NCBI RefSeq assembly: GCF_000525795.1
Contig: NZ_AOCG01000007.1
Span: 22,786-86,785, forward strand
Length of the DNA stretch: 64,000 nucleotides
Origin: Listeria aquatica FSL S10-1188
GTDB taxonomy: Bacteria; Bacillota; Bacilli; Lactobacillales; Listeriaceae
Direction of reading: 5' to 3'
Shown: positions 9,005 to 18,569 of the stretch, piece by piece
Numbering within the stretch: the first letter of the stretch is position 1
Layout of the letters: the number at the start of each line of letters is the position of its first letter
The notes under the pieces: model-generated
Told to the model about the DNA's origin: nothing
Databases searched by the model: none
The model's input: only the letters and a program-made list of their open reading frames with translations
Made by a program: the position numbers and the translations under genes

Positions 9005-9772
9005 ATGAAGCCTGTTTTAGAAGCAAATAAAATTAGAAAAGTATATGGAACACGAAGCAATTTTTACACAGCGATTAATGATATTTCGCTTCAAGTCGAG
9101 CGCGGCGAGTTTGTGAGTGTGATGGGGCCATCAGGAGCTGGAAAAACAACGCTTCTTAATGTTTTATCGTCCATTGATAAACCGTCTTCAGGTGAAGTTA
9201 AAATTAGCGGGACGAATCTTTTTAAAATGAAATCACGGGAACTTGCGGTTTTTAGACGTGACCGGTTAGGATTTATTTTCCAAGATTATAATTTACTGGA
9301 AACGATGTCGTTAAAAGACAATATTATACTGCCGCTTTCGCTTAGCCGAACCTCTTCGCAAGAAACGGAAGCGAGGTTTCAGCATATTGCGAAACAATTT
9401 GGGATTTATGACATTCGAGATAAGTATCCAAATGAAGTGTCAGGTGGTCAAAAGCAACGTACGAGTGCTTGCCGAGCCCTGATCACGAATCCGGATTTGA
9501 TTTTTGCTGACGAGCCAACAGGAGCGCTTGACTCCAAAGCGGCAACCCATTTGCTTGCTAATCTTGAGCGAGTGCGAACGGAAGAAGGGGCGACCATTTT
9601 GATGGTGACACATGATGCGTTTGCTGCGAGCTATTCAGATCGGATTCTTTTTATTAAAGATGGTGAAATTTATCAAGAACTTGCGAAAGGTGACTCGACG
9701 CGCAAATCATTTTTTCAGAAAATTTTAGCAGTATTAGCAGAGCTTGGCGGTGAAACGGATGCTCGTGACTAA
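9005..9772 (+). CDS. virA: ABC transporter ATP-binding protein of the VirAB (BceAB-type) system
   Basis: This is the ATPase of a BceAB-type transporter. Such systems both sense and detoxify cell-wall-active peptides such as bacitracin, nisin or cephalosporin-induced stress, together with a two-component system. The 255-residue protein has Walker A GPSGAGKTTLLN, the Q-loop FQDYNLLE, signature SGGQKQR and Walker B LIFADEPTGALDS. The D-loop and the switch histidine (MVTHD) are also present. The permease gene overlaps its 3' end. The naming rests on order: transporter, response regulator, three other genes, kinase, as in the Listeria virABRS locus. Confidence 0.93.
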   Translation: MKPVLEANKIRKVYGTRSNFYTAINDISLQVERGEFVSVMGPSGAGKTTLLNVLSSIDKPSSGEVKISGTNLFKMKSRELAVFRRDRLGFIFQDYNLLETMSLKDNIILPLSLSRTSSQETEARFQHIAKQFGIYDIRDKYPNEVSGGQKQRTSACRALITNPDLIFADEPTGALDSKAATHLLANLERVRTEEGATILMVTHDAFAASYSDRILFIKDGEIYQELAKGDSTRKSFFQKILAVLAELGGETDARD

Positions 9773-11748
9773 AATTGCTTTTACAAATATGTTTAAAAAC
9801 TTCCAGTCGTACTTACTTCACTTTGTCAGCATTTCCATGAGCATTTTGATTTTCTTTACGTTTATGTCACTAGCAAATAATCCACTCATTCGGAAGATTT
9901 TCTTGCGCTGGGAAGTGATTGGCTCTTCGCTATTTTCTTCTTCGGCTTTTGTCCTTATTTTATTTGTTGGTTTTTTCATTTTTTTATTCGAACAGCTATT
10001 TTTTAAAGCGACGTAAGCGAGAACTTGGTCTTTATTCGTTACTTGGTTTGCGCAAGGGGCAAGTTTGTGCGATTCTTGTGATTGAAAACTTGTTAGTTTA
10101 TTCGCTTGCTCTGGTTGCAGGGATTGTTGCGGGCATTTTTTTTCTCAAAACTATTTTCGATGTTACTGTTTTGGATTGTGAATTTACGGGTGGATACCAC
10201 GATCATCTTTTCGGGAAAAGCTATTATAGATACGATTTTAGTTTTTCTTGTGATCATGGCCTTCACTTCGCTTTATGCGTGTGGAATGGTTTTGCGTTAT
10301 AGTTTGCTACAGCTCTTTCAAAATAAAGAGATGGAAAAAAATGTGCCACGTGGTTCTGTTACGCTTACGATCCTTGGACTATGTTTCATTGGTTTTGGCT
10401 ATACACTTGCGTTACAAAATATTGAAGAATCCTTTCTTTGGCATAAGTTGAAATTTTTTGCGGGTTTTGGCTTAATACTGCTTTCTGTAGTGGTAGGAAC
10501 ATGGCTTGTCATCCGGTTTTCAATGCCGCTCGGATTGCGCTATTTCTATGGACGAAAAAAAGTTCATTATCATGGTACGAATTTGCTCACGATCACTTCA
10601 CTTCGTTATCGCTTGAAACGAAATGCTAATACGCTTGCGATGATCGCTGTTTTGAGCGCGACAACGCTTTCGATTATTGGCGCAATCGGGAGTTTTTATT
10701 CAGGAGCTATTCATGATGTCAAGCGGGAAAACCCAAGTAGCTATCAAATTTTGAATTTGACGCCAGATAAGCAAAAAGAAGTAGACCGGATTATCCGCAG
10801 AAGTAGTGAGAATAAATTGCAATATGCTACACAAAGTGCCTATCTGAATGTTCCTGTGAAAAATCCAATGAAACGAATGCCTTATGAATTTTATGCGAAT
10901 AGCCGTCATTTTTCTTTCATCTCAGAAAACGAATTTAATCGCTTGAATAAAATCGAGAGAAATCGCAATTTGAGTATTTCAGGTCTTAGGGACGGGGAAG
11001 GCGTTCTTGTTGGGAGTGATATGACGCGAATCCCGACGAAGCTTAAAAACCCGTCTGCAAAATCACATTTTTTTTCTTGCATTCAGATGATCAAAAAAGA
11101 GAATTAGATACAGTGCAATTTGTTGGATTTCGTGAATTTCCGGTATTTAACACGGGATTTGCAGATTTCACAGTTGTTGTAAATCAAAGGGTTTATGATA
11201 AGTTACTCACGGAATTTCGACCGGAACAAGTCTTTATTTATAATGTTTCGGAGGTGGATCACTCTGAAAAACTGGGCAACCGGATTCAACAAGCGGTTGA
11301 AGGGAAAGTGAGTATCTGGTCTAACAAGATGTCGAGCTATTTCTCCAATTATCATATTGTTTCCATTTTGACCGGGGCGATTTTATTTGTTGGCGTGTTT
11401 ATTGGAATTGTGTTTTTCCTTGCAACAGGGAGCATCATTTATTTTAAACAAGTGACAGATGCTTATTCGGAAGAACCGGGATTTCGGATTCTATTTAAGC
11501 TTGGGCTAACGGACCGGGAATTGCGACAAATTATTGCTAGTCAAATTGGTCCGCTATTTGTTGTCCCGCTTCTTTTCGGGATTTCTCACAGCATTATTGC
11601 GATGATTGGCTTAGCTAAGAATTTTGATGTCTCCGTGAAGTTACCTTTCATTATTGTGACGTCGATTTATTATGTTTTTTATGGTGTTTATTACTGGTTG
11701 ACAGCTAATAATTATAGGAATATTGTATCGCGGCATCGTCATGACTAG
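9759..11748 (+). CDS. virB: ABC transporter permease of the VirAB (BceAB-type) system (several frameshifts)
   Basis: BceB-type permeases have ten membrane helices and a large extracellular domain between helices 7 and 8, and they signal to a partner kinase. The pieces seen fit one such protein of about 661 residues. The N-terminal helix pair, RRKRELGLYSLLGLRKGQV (a FtsX-like coupling segment), a large soluble part and three C-terminal helices appear in the right order. Frame breaks lie at T runs 9979-9985 and 10136-10143 (one extra T each). Near 11059-11075 the net shift is two bases, possibly one extra base in the A run 11059-11062 and one in the T run 11068-11075. The start is taken as ATG 9759, overlapping virA. 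Confidence 0.85.
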
Positions 11749-11805
11749 TCAAACGAATCGGAATCAGCTAAAATAGAACTATGCAGAAGATGGAGGGTCC
11801 AAAGA

Positions 11806-12484
11806 ATGGTAAAAGTGTATATCGTAGAAGATGATGTTGTGATTCGCGATACGATTCAGAAAACACTTAAAAAAGTGGGGCTTTGAAATCGGAGTCGTAA
11901 GCGATTTTAACAATATTCTCAACGAATTTTTAGAATTTGAACCGCAACTTGTGATTTTGGACGTGAATTTGCCTTATTTTGATGGATTTTACTGGTGTAA
12001 TCAAATTCGTGAGATATCGAATGTTCCGATTATTTTCCTTTCATCGCGAAATTCGCGGATGGACCAAATTATGGGAATGAATATGGGAGCGGATTACTAC
12101 ATTGAAAAACCGGTTGACTTAGATGTCTTAATGGCAAGAATAAATGCTTTGCTCAGAAGAACGTATTCGTATACAGAACTTGAGGAACCTAATGTTTTGG
12201 AATATCATAATGTATTTTTGCACATTGATACCAATACGCTTTCTTATTTGGAAGAAAAAATTGAACTCACGAAAAATGAGTTTTTGATTTTATATGAATT
12301 GATGAAGCAAAAAGGAGCAATTGTGAGTCGGGATGAAATTATGCGTGTGCTTTGGGAAGATGAAAGCTTCGTTGATGATAACACGCTGACAGTCAATATC
12401 GTTCGGATTCGCAAAAAATTAGCAGAAATTGGCATCAAAGATTTTATCAAAACTAAAAAAGGACAAGGCTACATGATTGAGTAA
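11806..12484 (+). CDS. virR: Response regulator VirR, OmpR family (one-base frameshift)
   Basis: VirR is the response regulator paired with VirS. In Listeria it controls dltABCD, mprF and the virAB transporter (known from the literature). The receiver domain has the acidic pair (IVEDD) and the phosphoacceptor Asp in LVILDVNLPYFDG. Conserved residues follow in IFLSSR and IEKPVD, then a winged-helix DNA-binding domain ending in KTKKGQGYMIE. The frame breaks in a six-A run at 11869-11874; five A joins TLKKWGFEIG and gives 225 residues, the usual length. ATG 11806 follows GGAGGG. Confidence 0.92.
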
Positions 12485-12490
12485 AAGAAG

Positions 12491-12538
12491 GGAAGTGGGT
12501 TTTAAGAATGATTTCTTAAAGTCTAACTTCCTGTTTTT
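12491..12538 (+). terminator. Terminator after virR
   Basis: An interrupted hairpin has outer pairing GGAAGT with ACTTCC and inner pairing TTTAAGAA with TTCTTAAA around a TGAT-containing loop. A short T run follows. It may reduce read-through into the epimerase gene. Confidence 0.65.
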
Positions 12539-12556
12539 ATAAAAGGAGGGGCTTTT

Positions 12557-13441
12557 TTGAAAATTTTAGTTTTCGGGGGAACACGTTTTTTTGGTAAGCA
12601 ACTTGTGAAACGGTTGATTGAAAGTGGGCACGAGGTGACAATTGCAACTCGTGGAAAAACGCGAGACCCCTTTCAAAATCAAGTGAAACGGGTGATTCTT
12701 GACCGAAGAAAGCGTGACGATTTATTCTTGCTTGCAGCATCAGAAACGTATGATGTGATTTATGACGATATTTGTTATTCACCACAAGACGCACTTTATG
12801 CTGTTAAGGCATTTCAAAAAAGCAAACCTCGGTTGATTTTTGTGTCAACGCTTGCCGTTTATCCGAATAAGGGAAGAGTGCTTACGGAAGCTGATTTTGA
12901 TAGTGCGCATTATGAGATTGTAACGGGTGACCGTGACGATTTTGATTACGGGGAAGGAAAGAAACTGGCAGAAGCGGTTTATGCGCAGAAAGCGGAATTT
13001 CCTGTTTTATCTGTGCGTTTACCGGTTGTGTTAGGGAACGAAGATTATACGAAGCGGATGGAGTTTCATTTGAAGCGGATAGAAGCAGGTACGGAAATCG
13101 GGATTCAAAATGAAGCGGCCGAAATCGGATTCATTCATGCAGATGAAGCAGCTCGTTTTCTCGAGCGGGCAGGAACTGCAAGCGAGGCTACTGGGCCCAT
13201 TAATGCGGCTTCAAATGGCAGCATTACGCTTGGCGATTTGATGCAACTTTTTGCTGAGAAGCTTGGAAAGGAAGCGAAAATTGAAGCAGTCACAGAAGAT
13301 GAGGATGAATCTCCTTATGATTTAGAGGATTCTTATTTTCTTTCGAATGACTATGCGAAATCACTTGGATTTCAGTTTGAATCGCTTTCTGACTGGTTGC
13401 CTAAACTGATAGAAAATTACGTTCGCCAAAAAGACTATTAA
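12557..13441 (+). CDS. NAD-dependent epimerase/dehydratase family protein
   Basis: The 294-residue protein has a Rossmann start (ILVFGGTRFFGKQLVKRL) of the extended SDR type, with GGTRFFG as the dinucleotide-binding turn. The usual YxxxK catalytic pair is replaced by a DYGEGKKLAEA segment, where DYGEGK keeps Tyr-x3-Lys spacing. A substrate-binding C-terminal part follows. The gene starts at TTG 12557 with AAAGGAGGGG 8 bases upstream. In Listeria a gene of this type sits between virR and virS, but its substrate is unknown. Confidence 0.85.
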   Translation: MKILVFGGTRFFGKQLVKRLIESGHEVTIATRGKTRDPFQNQVKRVILDRRKRDDLFLLAASETYDVIYDDICYSPQDALYAVKAFQKSKPRLIFVSTLAVYPNKGRVLTEADFDSAHYEIVTGDRDDFDYGEGKKLAEAVYAQKAEFPVLSVRLPVVLGNEDYTKRMEFHLKRIEAGTEIGIQNEAAEIGFIHADEAARFLERAGTASEATGPINAASNGSITLGDLMQLFAEKLGKEAKIEAVTEDEDESPYDLEDSYFLSNDYAKSLGFQFESLSDWLPKLIENYVRQKDY

Positions 13442-13461
13442 AAGAAAGAAGGAACAGGATT

Positions 13462-13932
13462 TTGCTAAGCTTTGAAGAGAAAAAGAAAAAATTATTACTC
13501 GTTTTACGGTACTCGAGGAAAAACCGGTTTCGATGAAGCGCTATAACTATCACTATCCAGCAAGTAAACGCGATAAAACGGTACTTGTAAAGCATCTTCA
13601 TCCAAATGGCAATGGTTTTGTTTACGCGCCGTATCTAGAAGGGGAAGAAGTGCTTGATAAAGAAGGCTACGTGAATGTTTACGAGGCGACTGAAGATAAA
13701 TTAATCCAGCTTATTGAGCAAGCGATCACTTACATGGATAGTGATGGCGAGGCTTATCAAGAAGGCGATACCTTCGTTTATCAAAATGATGCGGGTGAAC
13801 TTTTAAAAACTTGTTTTTGAAAATAAGATGTGGATTGTGTATGCTTATGAAAATGTGGAAGCCGTCTTTAAATCACTGGATCAAGCGGAAAGCTACCTTG
13901 CTGATGAAGGCTTTTTTGAAGAACAGGAATAA
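13462..13932 (+). CDS. Conserved protein of unknown function inside the vir locus (several frameshifts)
   Basis: Joined, the reading gives a soluble protein of about 155 residues. It contains MKRYNYHYPASKRDKTVLV, an acidic middle and a C-terminal MWIVYAYENVEAVF with DQAESYLADEGFFEEQE. Breaks are at two adjacent A runs (13480-13484 and 13486-13491, probably one extra A each) and at the five-A run 13805-13809. I do not recognise a family. A gene of similar length between the epimerase and adenine deaminase genes is known in Listeria. The proposed TTG 13462 start follows GAAGGAACAGG; it is the least certain part of the call. Confidence 0.65.
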
Positions 13933-13946
13933 AGGAGAGAAAAATT

Positions 13947-15683
13947 TTGGAAACAGTTACGAGCTTACGCGAACGGATCAATGTACTAAGTCATAAAGAT
14001 CCTGCAGATGTCATTATTAAAAATGGTCGAATTGTCAATGTTTTTACGGCGGAAATTATCGAAGCGGATATTGCGATAAAAAATGGTTACATAGCGGGAA
14101 TTGGTGAATTCCATAAGGCAGAAAAAGTCATTGATGCAAAGGGTCATTATATTGTACCAGGATTTATTGATGCTCATGTTCACGTGGAAAGTGCGATGGT
14201 TCCGCCTAGTGAGATGGCACGGGTTCTTCTTCCAAACGGGGTAACTACGATTGTAACTGACCCACATGAAATAGCTAATGTTGCCGGAGCAGCAGGGATT
14301 GATTATATGCTTGAAGAAGCAAAAGGCTCTCCTCTCGATATGTTTGTGATGCTGCCTTCTTCTGTACCAGCAACACCGTTTGAAAATAATGGAGCAACGC
14401 TTGATGCAGAAAGTTTACGAGCACTTTATAATCGAGAAAATGTGATTGGACTAGCAGAAGTTATGGATTTTCCTTCGGTTGCTTCTGGTGCGAAAGATAT
14501 TTTACAGAAAATTATCGATGCTAAAACCCATGGTGGCCGAATTGATGGGCACGGAGCGGGGCTTACTCGTGAAAATTTGAATAATTATTTAGCAGCTGGA
14601 ATTCGGACAGACCACGAAAGTACAACGGCTGAGGAAGCACTCGATCGGGTTCGTGCTGGCATGTTTGTCATGCTACGCGAAGGGACGGTAGCACGTGATT
14701 TGCTTGCAACATTACCTGCTGTAAACGAAAAAAATTCGCATCGTTTTTGTTTCTGTACAGATGACAAACTGATTCCAGATCTAGTTTCTGAAGGCTCGAT
14801 CAACTATAATGTGAAGCTAGCTATTCAAAATGGAGTTTCGCCAATCATGGCGATTCAAATGGCAACGATCAATGCGGCCGCGTGCCACAATCTCCTTTAT
14901 CTCGGCGCTGTTGCGGCGGGATACCAAGCCGACCTCTTGTTTCTTGAAGAGCTTGAGACTGTTAAAATTACAAAAGTGATGAAGCGCGGGGAAGTGGTCG
15001 TCGCGGACGGTGAACGGTTTGAAGCGGCTTTCCCGAAAAAAACGACAACTTTTACTTCACCGGAAATTCGCCATTCGCTGAAAGTTAGCGACTTGCGACT
15101 GAAACTTTTGAGCGATCATGTTCGTGTGATCGGCATGCTACCTAATAGTTTATTTACTGAAAAACTCGAGGTGAAGCTTGACCGAGTTGACGGGGAGTTT
15201 GTGCCAGATTCGGCACGTGACCTAGCCAAGATGGTTGTTGTGGAACGGCATAAGGGGACGGGAAACGTTGGGCTTGGGATCGTTTCAGGATTCGGGCTTA
15301 CGCGCGGGGCGTTTGCGACTTCGGTTGCGCACGACTCACATAATATCGTTGCAGTTGGAATGAATGATTCTGATATTGAGCTTGCAGTCAAAGCTTTAAC
15401 GGAAGCTCGTGGCGGAATCGTTGTTGTGGCAGATGGGAAAGTAGAGGAAATTCTGCCGCTTCGAATCGCGGGCTTACTCAGTGATCAACCGTTTGAAGAA
15501 GTAGCGCGCTGTCTCAAAAGTTTAGAAAAAGCTTTTGGAACCATTAGTTCTGCCAAGGGGTTTGATCCGTTCTTGACGCTATCATTTTTAACACTTCCAG
15601 TTATTCCTGAATATAAGCTCACCGATCAGGGGTTGTTTGATTTCGAAGCTTTTTCCTTTGTTCCGCTTGAAATTACTGAATAG
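13947..15683 (+). CDS. ade: Adenine deaminase
   Basis: This enzyme deaminates adenine to hypoxanthine and ammonia in purine salvage; it is a metal-dependent amidohydrolase. The 578-residue length is normal for the AdeC family. The first metal motif is FIDAHVHVES, followed by DPHEIANVAGAAGI, GLAEVMDFPS and the FCTDDK aspartate region. The gene starts at TTG 13947 with AAAGGAGAG upstream. It lies between the small vir-locus gene and virS and is probably cotranscribed with virS, 15 bases downstream. No link to envelope stress is visible beyond position. Confidence 0.95.
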   Translation: METVTSLRERINVLSHKDPADVIIKNGRIVNVFTAEIIEADIAIKNGYIAGIGEFHKAEKVIDAKGHYIVPGFIDAHVHVESAMVPPSEMARVLLPNGVTTIVTDPHEIANVAGAAGIDYMLEEAKGSPLDMFVMLPSSVPATPFENNGATLDAESLRALYNRENVIGLAEVMDFPSVASGAKDILQKIIDAKTHGGRIDGHGAGLTRENLNNYLAAGIRTDHESTTAEEALDRVRAGMFVMLREGTVARDLLATLPAVNEKNSHRFCFCTDDKLIPDLVSEGSINYNVKLAIQNGVSPIMAIQMATINAAACHNLLYLGAVAAGYQADLLFLEELETVKITKVMKRGEVVVADGERFEAAFPKKTTTFTSPEIRHSLKVSDLRLKLLSDHVRVIGMLPNSLFTEKLEVKLDRVDGEFVPDSARDLAKMVVVERHKGTGNVGLGIVSGFGLTRGAFATSVAHDSHNIVAVGMNDSDIELAVKALTEARGGIVVVADGKVEEILPLRIAGLLSDQPFEEVARCLKSLEKAFGTISSAKGFDPFLTLSFLTLPVIPEYKLTDQGLFDFEAFSFVPLEITE

Positions 15684-15698
15684 AAAGGAGGGCTTGCT

Positions 15699-16739
15699 AT
15701 GACTTTTTGGCGGTATGTCCGTGATAAGCGCTTTTTCATTTTGTTTTTTGCGGTTGTGATGTGTTTTATCGGACTACTTATTTATATCGATCCCAACAGC
15801 AAACTCACGATTGGGAACATCATTTATTTATATATATTCGTTTTCTTATTTTTAGTGGCCTATTTAATACTCGGCTATAGTTTTAAGTATCGTTACTGGA
15901 AAGAAATGAAGGATCTTGTTGATGGCGAAATTGAAGAAAATGTCATTGAGCTGTTACCGAAACCACGCACGAGTGAGCAAGCTTTCTTTAATGAACTGAT
16001 GCGAAAAAAGCATCGAGAAGAGCAAAAGAAAGTGACCGCGCTTGTTGATAAACAGGAAGAATATCATGATTTTATTCTTTACTGGGTACACGAAGTGAAA
16101 ACGCCACTTGTCGCCAGTAAAATGCTAATCAAAAATCCAGATTTGAATGATACGAAAACGATTTTTGAAAAAGTGGATGAAGAACTGGATCGTGTGGATC
16201 AGCTCGTCATGCAAGCTCTTTACTTCTCAAGGCTAGATACCTTTGCAAAAGACTACTTCATCCAAGAACAAAATCTTGGCACGATAGTCCGAGAAGCCAT
16301 CAAGCGACATTCCAAATTTTTTATTTCCGAACATAAACGCTTAGAACTAGATGAGGTCGATTTTGATGTTCGAACGGATAGCAAATGGCTAGGTTTTATA
16401 CTGGATCAACTGCTTTCAAACGCGCTGAAATATACTGAAGAGGGCGGCGTGATTAAAATCTGGTGTGATAAGTCTTGCACGAGTACGACGCAACTTCATA
16501 TTCGCGACAATGGGAGAGGGATTAATCCAGAAGACTTGCCGCGCGTCTTTGAGCAAGGCTTTACTGGTTCCACCGGTAGGCAAGAAAAAAAGGCAACGGG
16601 GATGGGTCTTTATTTGGCTAAACAAATGTCGAAAAAATTGGATCATGCACTTGAAATCCGTTCTGAAGAGGGTGTCTTTACAGAACTTATATTAACGTTT
16701 GAACAAAAAGATGATTATTTGCTTGTTGCAAAAGAATGA
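15699..16739 (+). CDS. virS: Sensor histidine kinase VirS, BceS-like
   Basis: VirS is a short intramembrane-sensing kinase of the BceS type. Two helices (residues about 10-30 and 36-58) are separated by almost no extracellular loop, so the signal is thought to come from the ABC transporter. The H-box is FILYWVHEVKTPLVASKM; the N-box LDQLLSNALKYT; G1 RDNGRGIN; G2 GMGLYLAK. The 346-residue frame is intact. It is expected to phosphorylate VirR at 11806-12484, although three genes lie between them. A GAAAGGAGG site precedes ATG 15699. Confidence 0.93.
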   Translation: MTFWRYVRDKRFFILFFAVVMCFIGLLIYIDPNSKLTIGNIIYLYIFVFLFLVAYLILGYSFKYRYWKEMKDLVDGEIEENVIELLPKPRTSEQAFFNELMRKKHREEQKKVTALVDKQEEYHDFILYWVHEVKTPLVASKMLIKNPDLNDTKTIFEKVDEELDRVDQLVMQALYFSRLDTFAKDYFIQEQNLGTIVREAIKRHSKFFISEHKRLELDEVDFDVRTDSKWLGFILDQLLSNALKYTEEGGVIKIWCDKSCTSTTQLHIRDNGRGINPEDLPRVFEQGFTGSTGRQEKKATGMGLYLAKQMSKKLDHALEIRSEEGVFTELILTFEQKDDYLLVAKE

Positions 16740-16743
16740 TAAA

Positions 16744-16783
16744 AACCAGTCCTTGTCTCTACTTGACGGGGTCTGGTTCTTTG
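16744..16783 (+). terminator. Possible terminator after virS
   Basis: AACCAG pairs with CTGGTT with additional C-G pairs near the loop, followed by a short T-rich stretch. The T run is poor, so the call is weak. Confidence 0.45.
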
Positions 16784-16825
16784 TTTACAATATGGAGAAA
16801 AACTAGCGAAGTGGAGGGATTTATT

Positions 16826-17926
16826 ATGACAGAGGAATTAATTGTTCGCGGTGCACCAGCAGAGTATGTATCAAGTGTAGGAGCTTGGGAGAAGCTTCCT
16901 GAACATTTGATGCGTAGGAAGCTGAACCGAATACTAGTGTTGCATGGACGTGCATCTTGGGAAGCTGTACGAAACCAATTTCCAGACTTATCAAACTTTG
17001 AAACGACATTTGTCGAATACGGCGGTCAAGTTACATATGAAGCAAGGGATGCTTTGAAGGAAAAAATGGAAGCCGAACAAATTGAAGCCATTGTTGCTGT
17101 TGGAGGCGGAAAGGTCTCTGATTTAGCCAAGGCAGCTGCTTTTGTTTCCCGCGTGCCTGTTATTATGCTCCCAACACTTGCCTCTACTTGTGCGGCTTAT
17201 ACGCCCCTTAGCGTGATGTATACAGAAACGGGGGAGATGATCCAGTTTGATATTTTTCCTGTCAGTAATGCGCTTGTTTTGTTAGATCCAGCGATTATTT
17301 TAGACTCGCCTAAGGAGCTTCTCGTCGCTGGAATTGGGGATACGCTTGCGAAATGGTATGAGGCAGATGTTGTGATTGCTGAACTTCCCGAAAAAACGAC
17401 GGCAATCGAAGTGGCCGCGTTTGCCGCGCGAAAATGTCGCGATGATTTGCTTCGCTTTAGTGAGGTGGCGCTTGCCGAGATGGAGCGGCATGAACTTGGG
17501 ACAGCCTTTGTGAAAGTCGTTGAAACGAATATTATGCTTGCTGGAATGGTTGGCGGCTTTGGGGATAAATACGGTCGAACTGCCGGGGCACACTCTATTC
17601 ATGATGCACTAACGCTTCTTGAAAAGTCGCACGATGTTTTGCACGGACTCAAAGTCGCTTACGGCATTTTGATCCAGCTTGTCATTGAAGAAAAGTTCGA
17701 TGAGATTGACGCACTTTTGCCTTTTTACAAGAAACTAGGATTGCCTGCTTCTCTCACTGAATTAGGGCTTCTAGATATCACAGAAAATGAATTGCAGCAG
17801 GTAGCCGAGCGAGCAGCGCGAGATGGTGAGATGATTCATTTGATGCCGCAAACGGTGACACCAATTGTGGTTCGAGATGCTATGGATAAACTGGAACAGT
17901 ATGTGCCAGCTATTAAGGTGCAATAA
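16826..17926 (+). CDS. Iron-containing alcohol/glycerol dehydrogenase family protein
   Basis: The 366-residue protein belongs to the family of glycerol dehydrogenase and related metal-dependent polyol dehydrogenases. The NAD-binding signature AVGGGKVSDLAKAAA is present. Metal-binding positions are visible in GIGDTLAKWYEAD (Asp) and in AGAHSIHDALT and DVLHGLKVAYG (His). The start is ATG 16826, after GGAGGG. It lies after virS but has its own intergenic region. The following acetyltransferase gene starts only 2 bases after its stop, so the two form an operon. The real substrate cannot be told from sequence alone. Confidence 0.88.
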   Translation: MTEELIVRGAPAEYVSSVGAWEKLPEHLMRRKLNRILVLHGRASWEAVRNQFPDLSNFETTFVEYGGQVTYEARDALKEKMEAEQIEAIVAVGGGKVSDLAKAAAFVSRVPVIMLPTLASTCAAYTPLSVMYTETGEMIQFDIFPVSNALVLLDPAIILDSPKELLVAGIGDTLAKWYEADVVIAELPEKTTAIEVAAFAARKCRDDLLRFSEVALAEMERHELGTAFVKVVETNIMLAGMVGGFGDKYGRTAGAHSIHDALTLLEKSHDVLHGLKVAYGILIQLVIEEKFDEIDALLPFYKKLGLPASLTELGLLDITENELQQVAERAARDGEMIHLMPQTVTPIVVRDAMDKLEQYVPAIKVQ

Positions 17927-17928
17927 AG

Positions 17929-18447
17929 ATGAAGATTCGTCCGGAAAAATATGTGGATAGAGCATCGATTAGAGCCTTGCTAGAAGATGCTTTTCCGAGT
18001 CCACTTGAAGCGAATTTAGTGGAAAAATTGCGTGAAACGGAGGCTTATTTGCCGGAACTTGCGCTTGTCGCGGAGCTTGAATCAGGCGAAGTCGCTGGCT
18101 TTCTTTTACTTACGAAGGCAAGCATCGCACAAGAAAATCAAAATCAAGAGATTCTTGTGCTAGCCCCACTTGCTGTCTTAACCAGTAAAAAGCATCAGGG
18201 AATTGGCTCGAAGCTAGTTGAAGCAGGGATTACGTCTGCGAGGAAGGCTCGCTTTCCGGGGATTAGTGTTTTAGGTCATGCATCCTTTTATTCACGCTTT
18301 GGCTTTCAAAAAGCTAAGATTTATGGAATTGAAGCCCCGTTTCCTGTTGATGAGGAGCACTGGATGGTGCTTGGGTTTCCGGGGCAAAATCTCGAAGGGG
18401 TAGCCGGGAAATTGATCTATCCGCAGCCATTTTTGGAGATGGAGTAA
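17929..18447 (+). CDS. GNAT-family N-acetyltransferase, YhbS-like
   Basis: The 172-residue protein shows the GNAT acetyl-CoA site as LAPLAVLTSKKHQGIGSKLV, where HQGIGSKL is motif A. It continues with GISVLGHASFYSRFGFQKA, typical of the YhbS branch. The substrate is unknown. It starts 2 bases after the dehydrogenase gene and depends on that transcript. Confidence 0.88.
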   Translation: MKIRPEKYVDRASIRALLEDAFPSPLEANLVEKLRETEAYLPELALVAELESGEVAGFLLLTKASIAQENQNQEILVLAPLAVLTSKKHQGIGSKLVEAGITSARKARFPGISVLGHASFYSRFGFQKAKIYGIEAPFPVDEEHWMVLGFPGQNLEGVAGKLIYPQPFLEME

Positions 18448-18481
18448 AGAGGCTTAGACATGAGGCAGACTAGCCAAACTA

Positions 18482-18549
18482 AAAGAACAGAAATCGGTCA
18501 ATGGAACCATTTGCAAAATGGAAATTTTGACGATTCTGTTCTTTTTTTT
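18482..18549. terminator. Bidirectional terminator between the GNAT gene and gltC
   Basis: A long hairpin with small bulges (arms about 18482-18501 and 18527-18544) has an eight-T tail on the plus strand. It sits between convergent genes; the minus-strand tail is shorter. Confidence 0.75.
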
Positions 18550-18569
18550 GTTTTTATGTCTCAACCCAT

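Noticed and set aside
11806..12484. Programmed ribosomal frameshift in virR
   Set aside because: No slippery heptamer with a following structure or internal Shine-Dalgarno was seen, and the break matches the general one-extra-A pattern.
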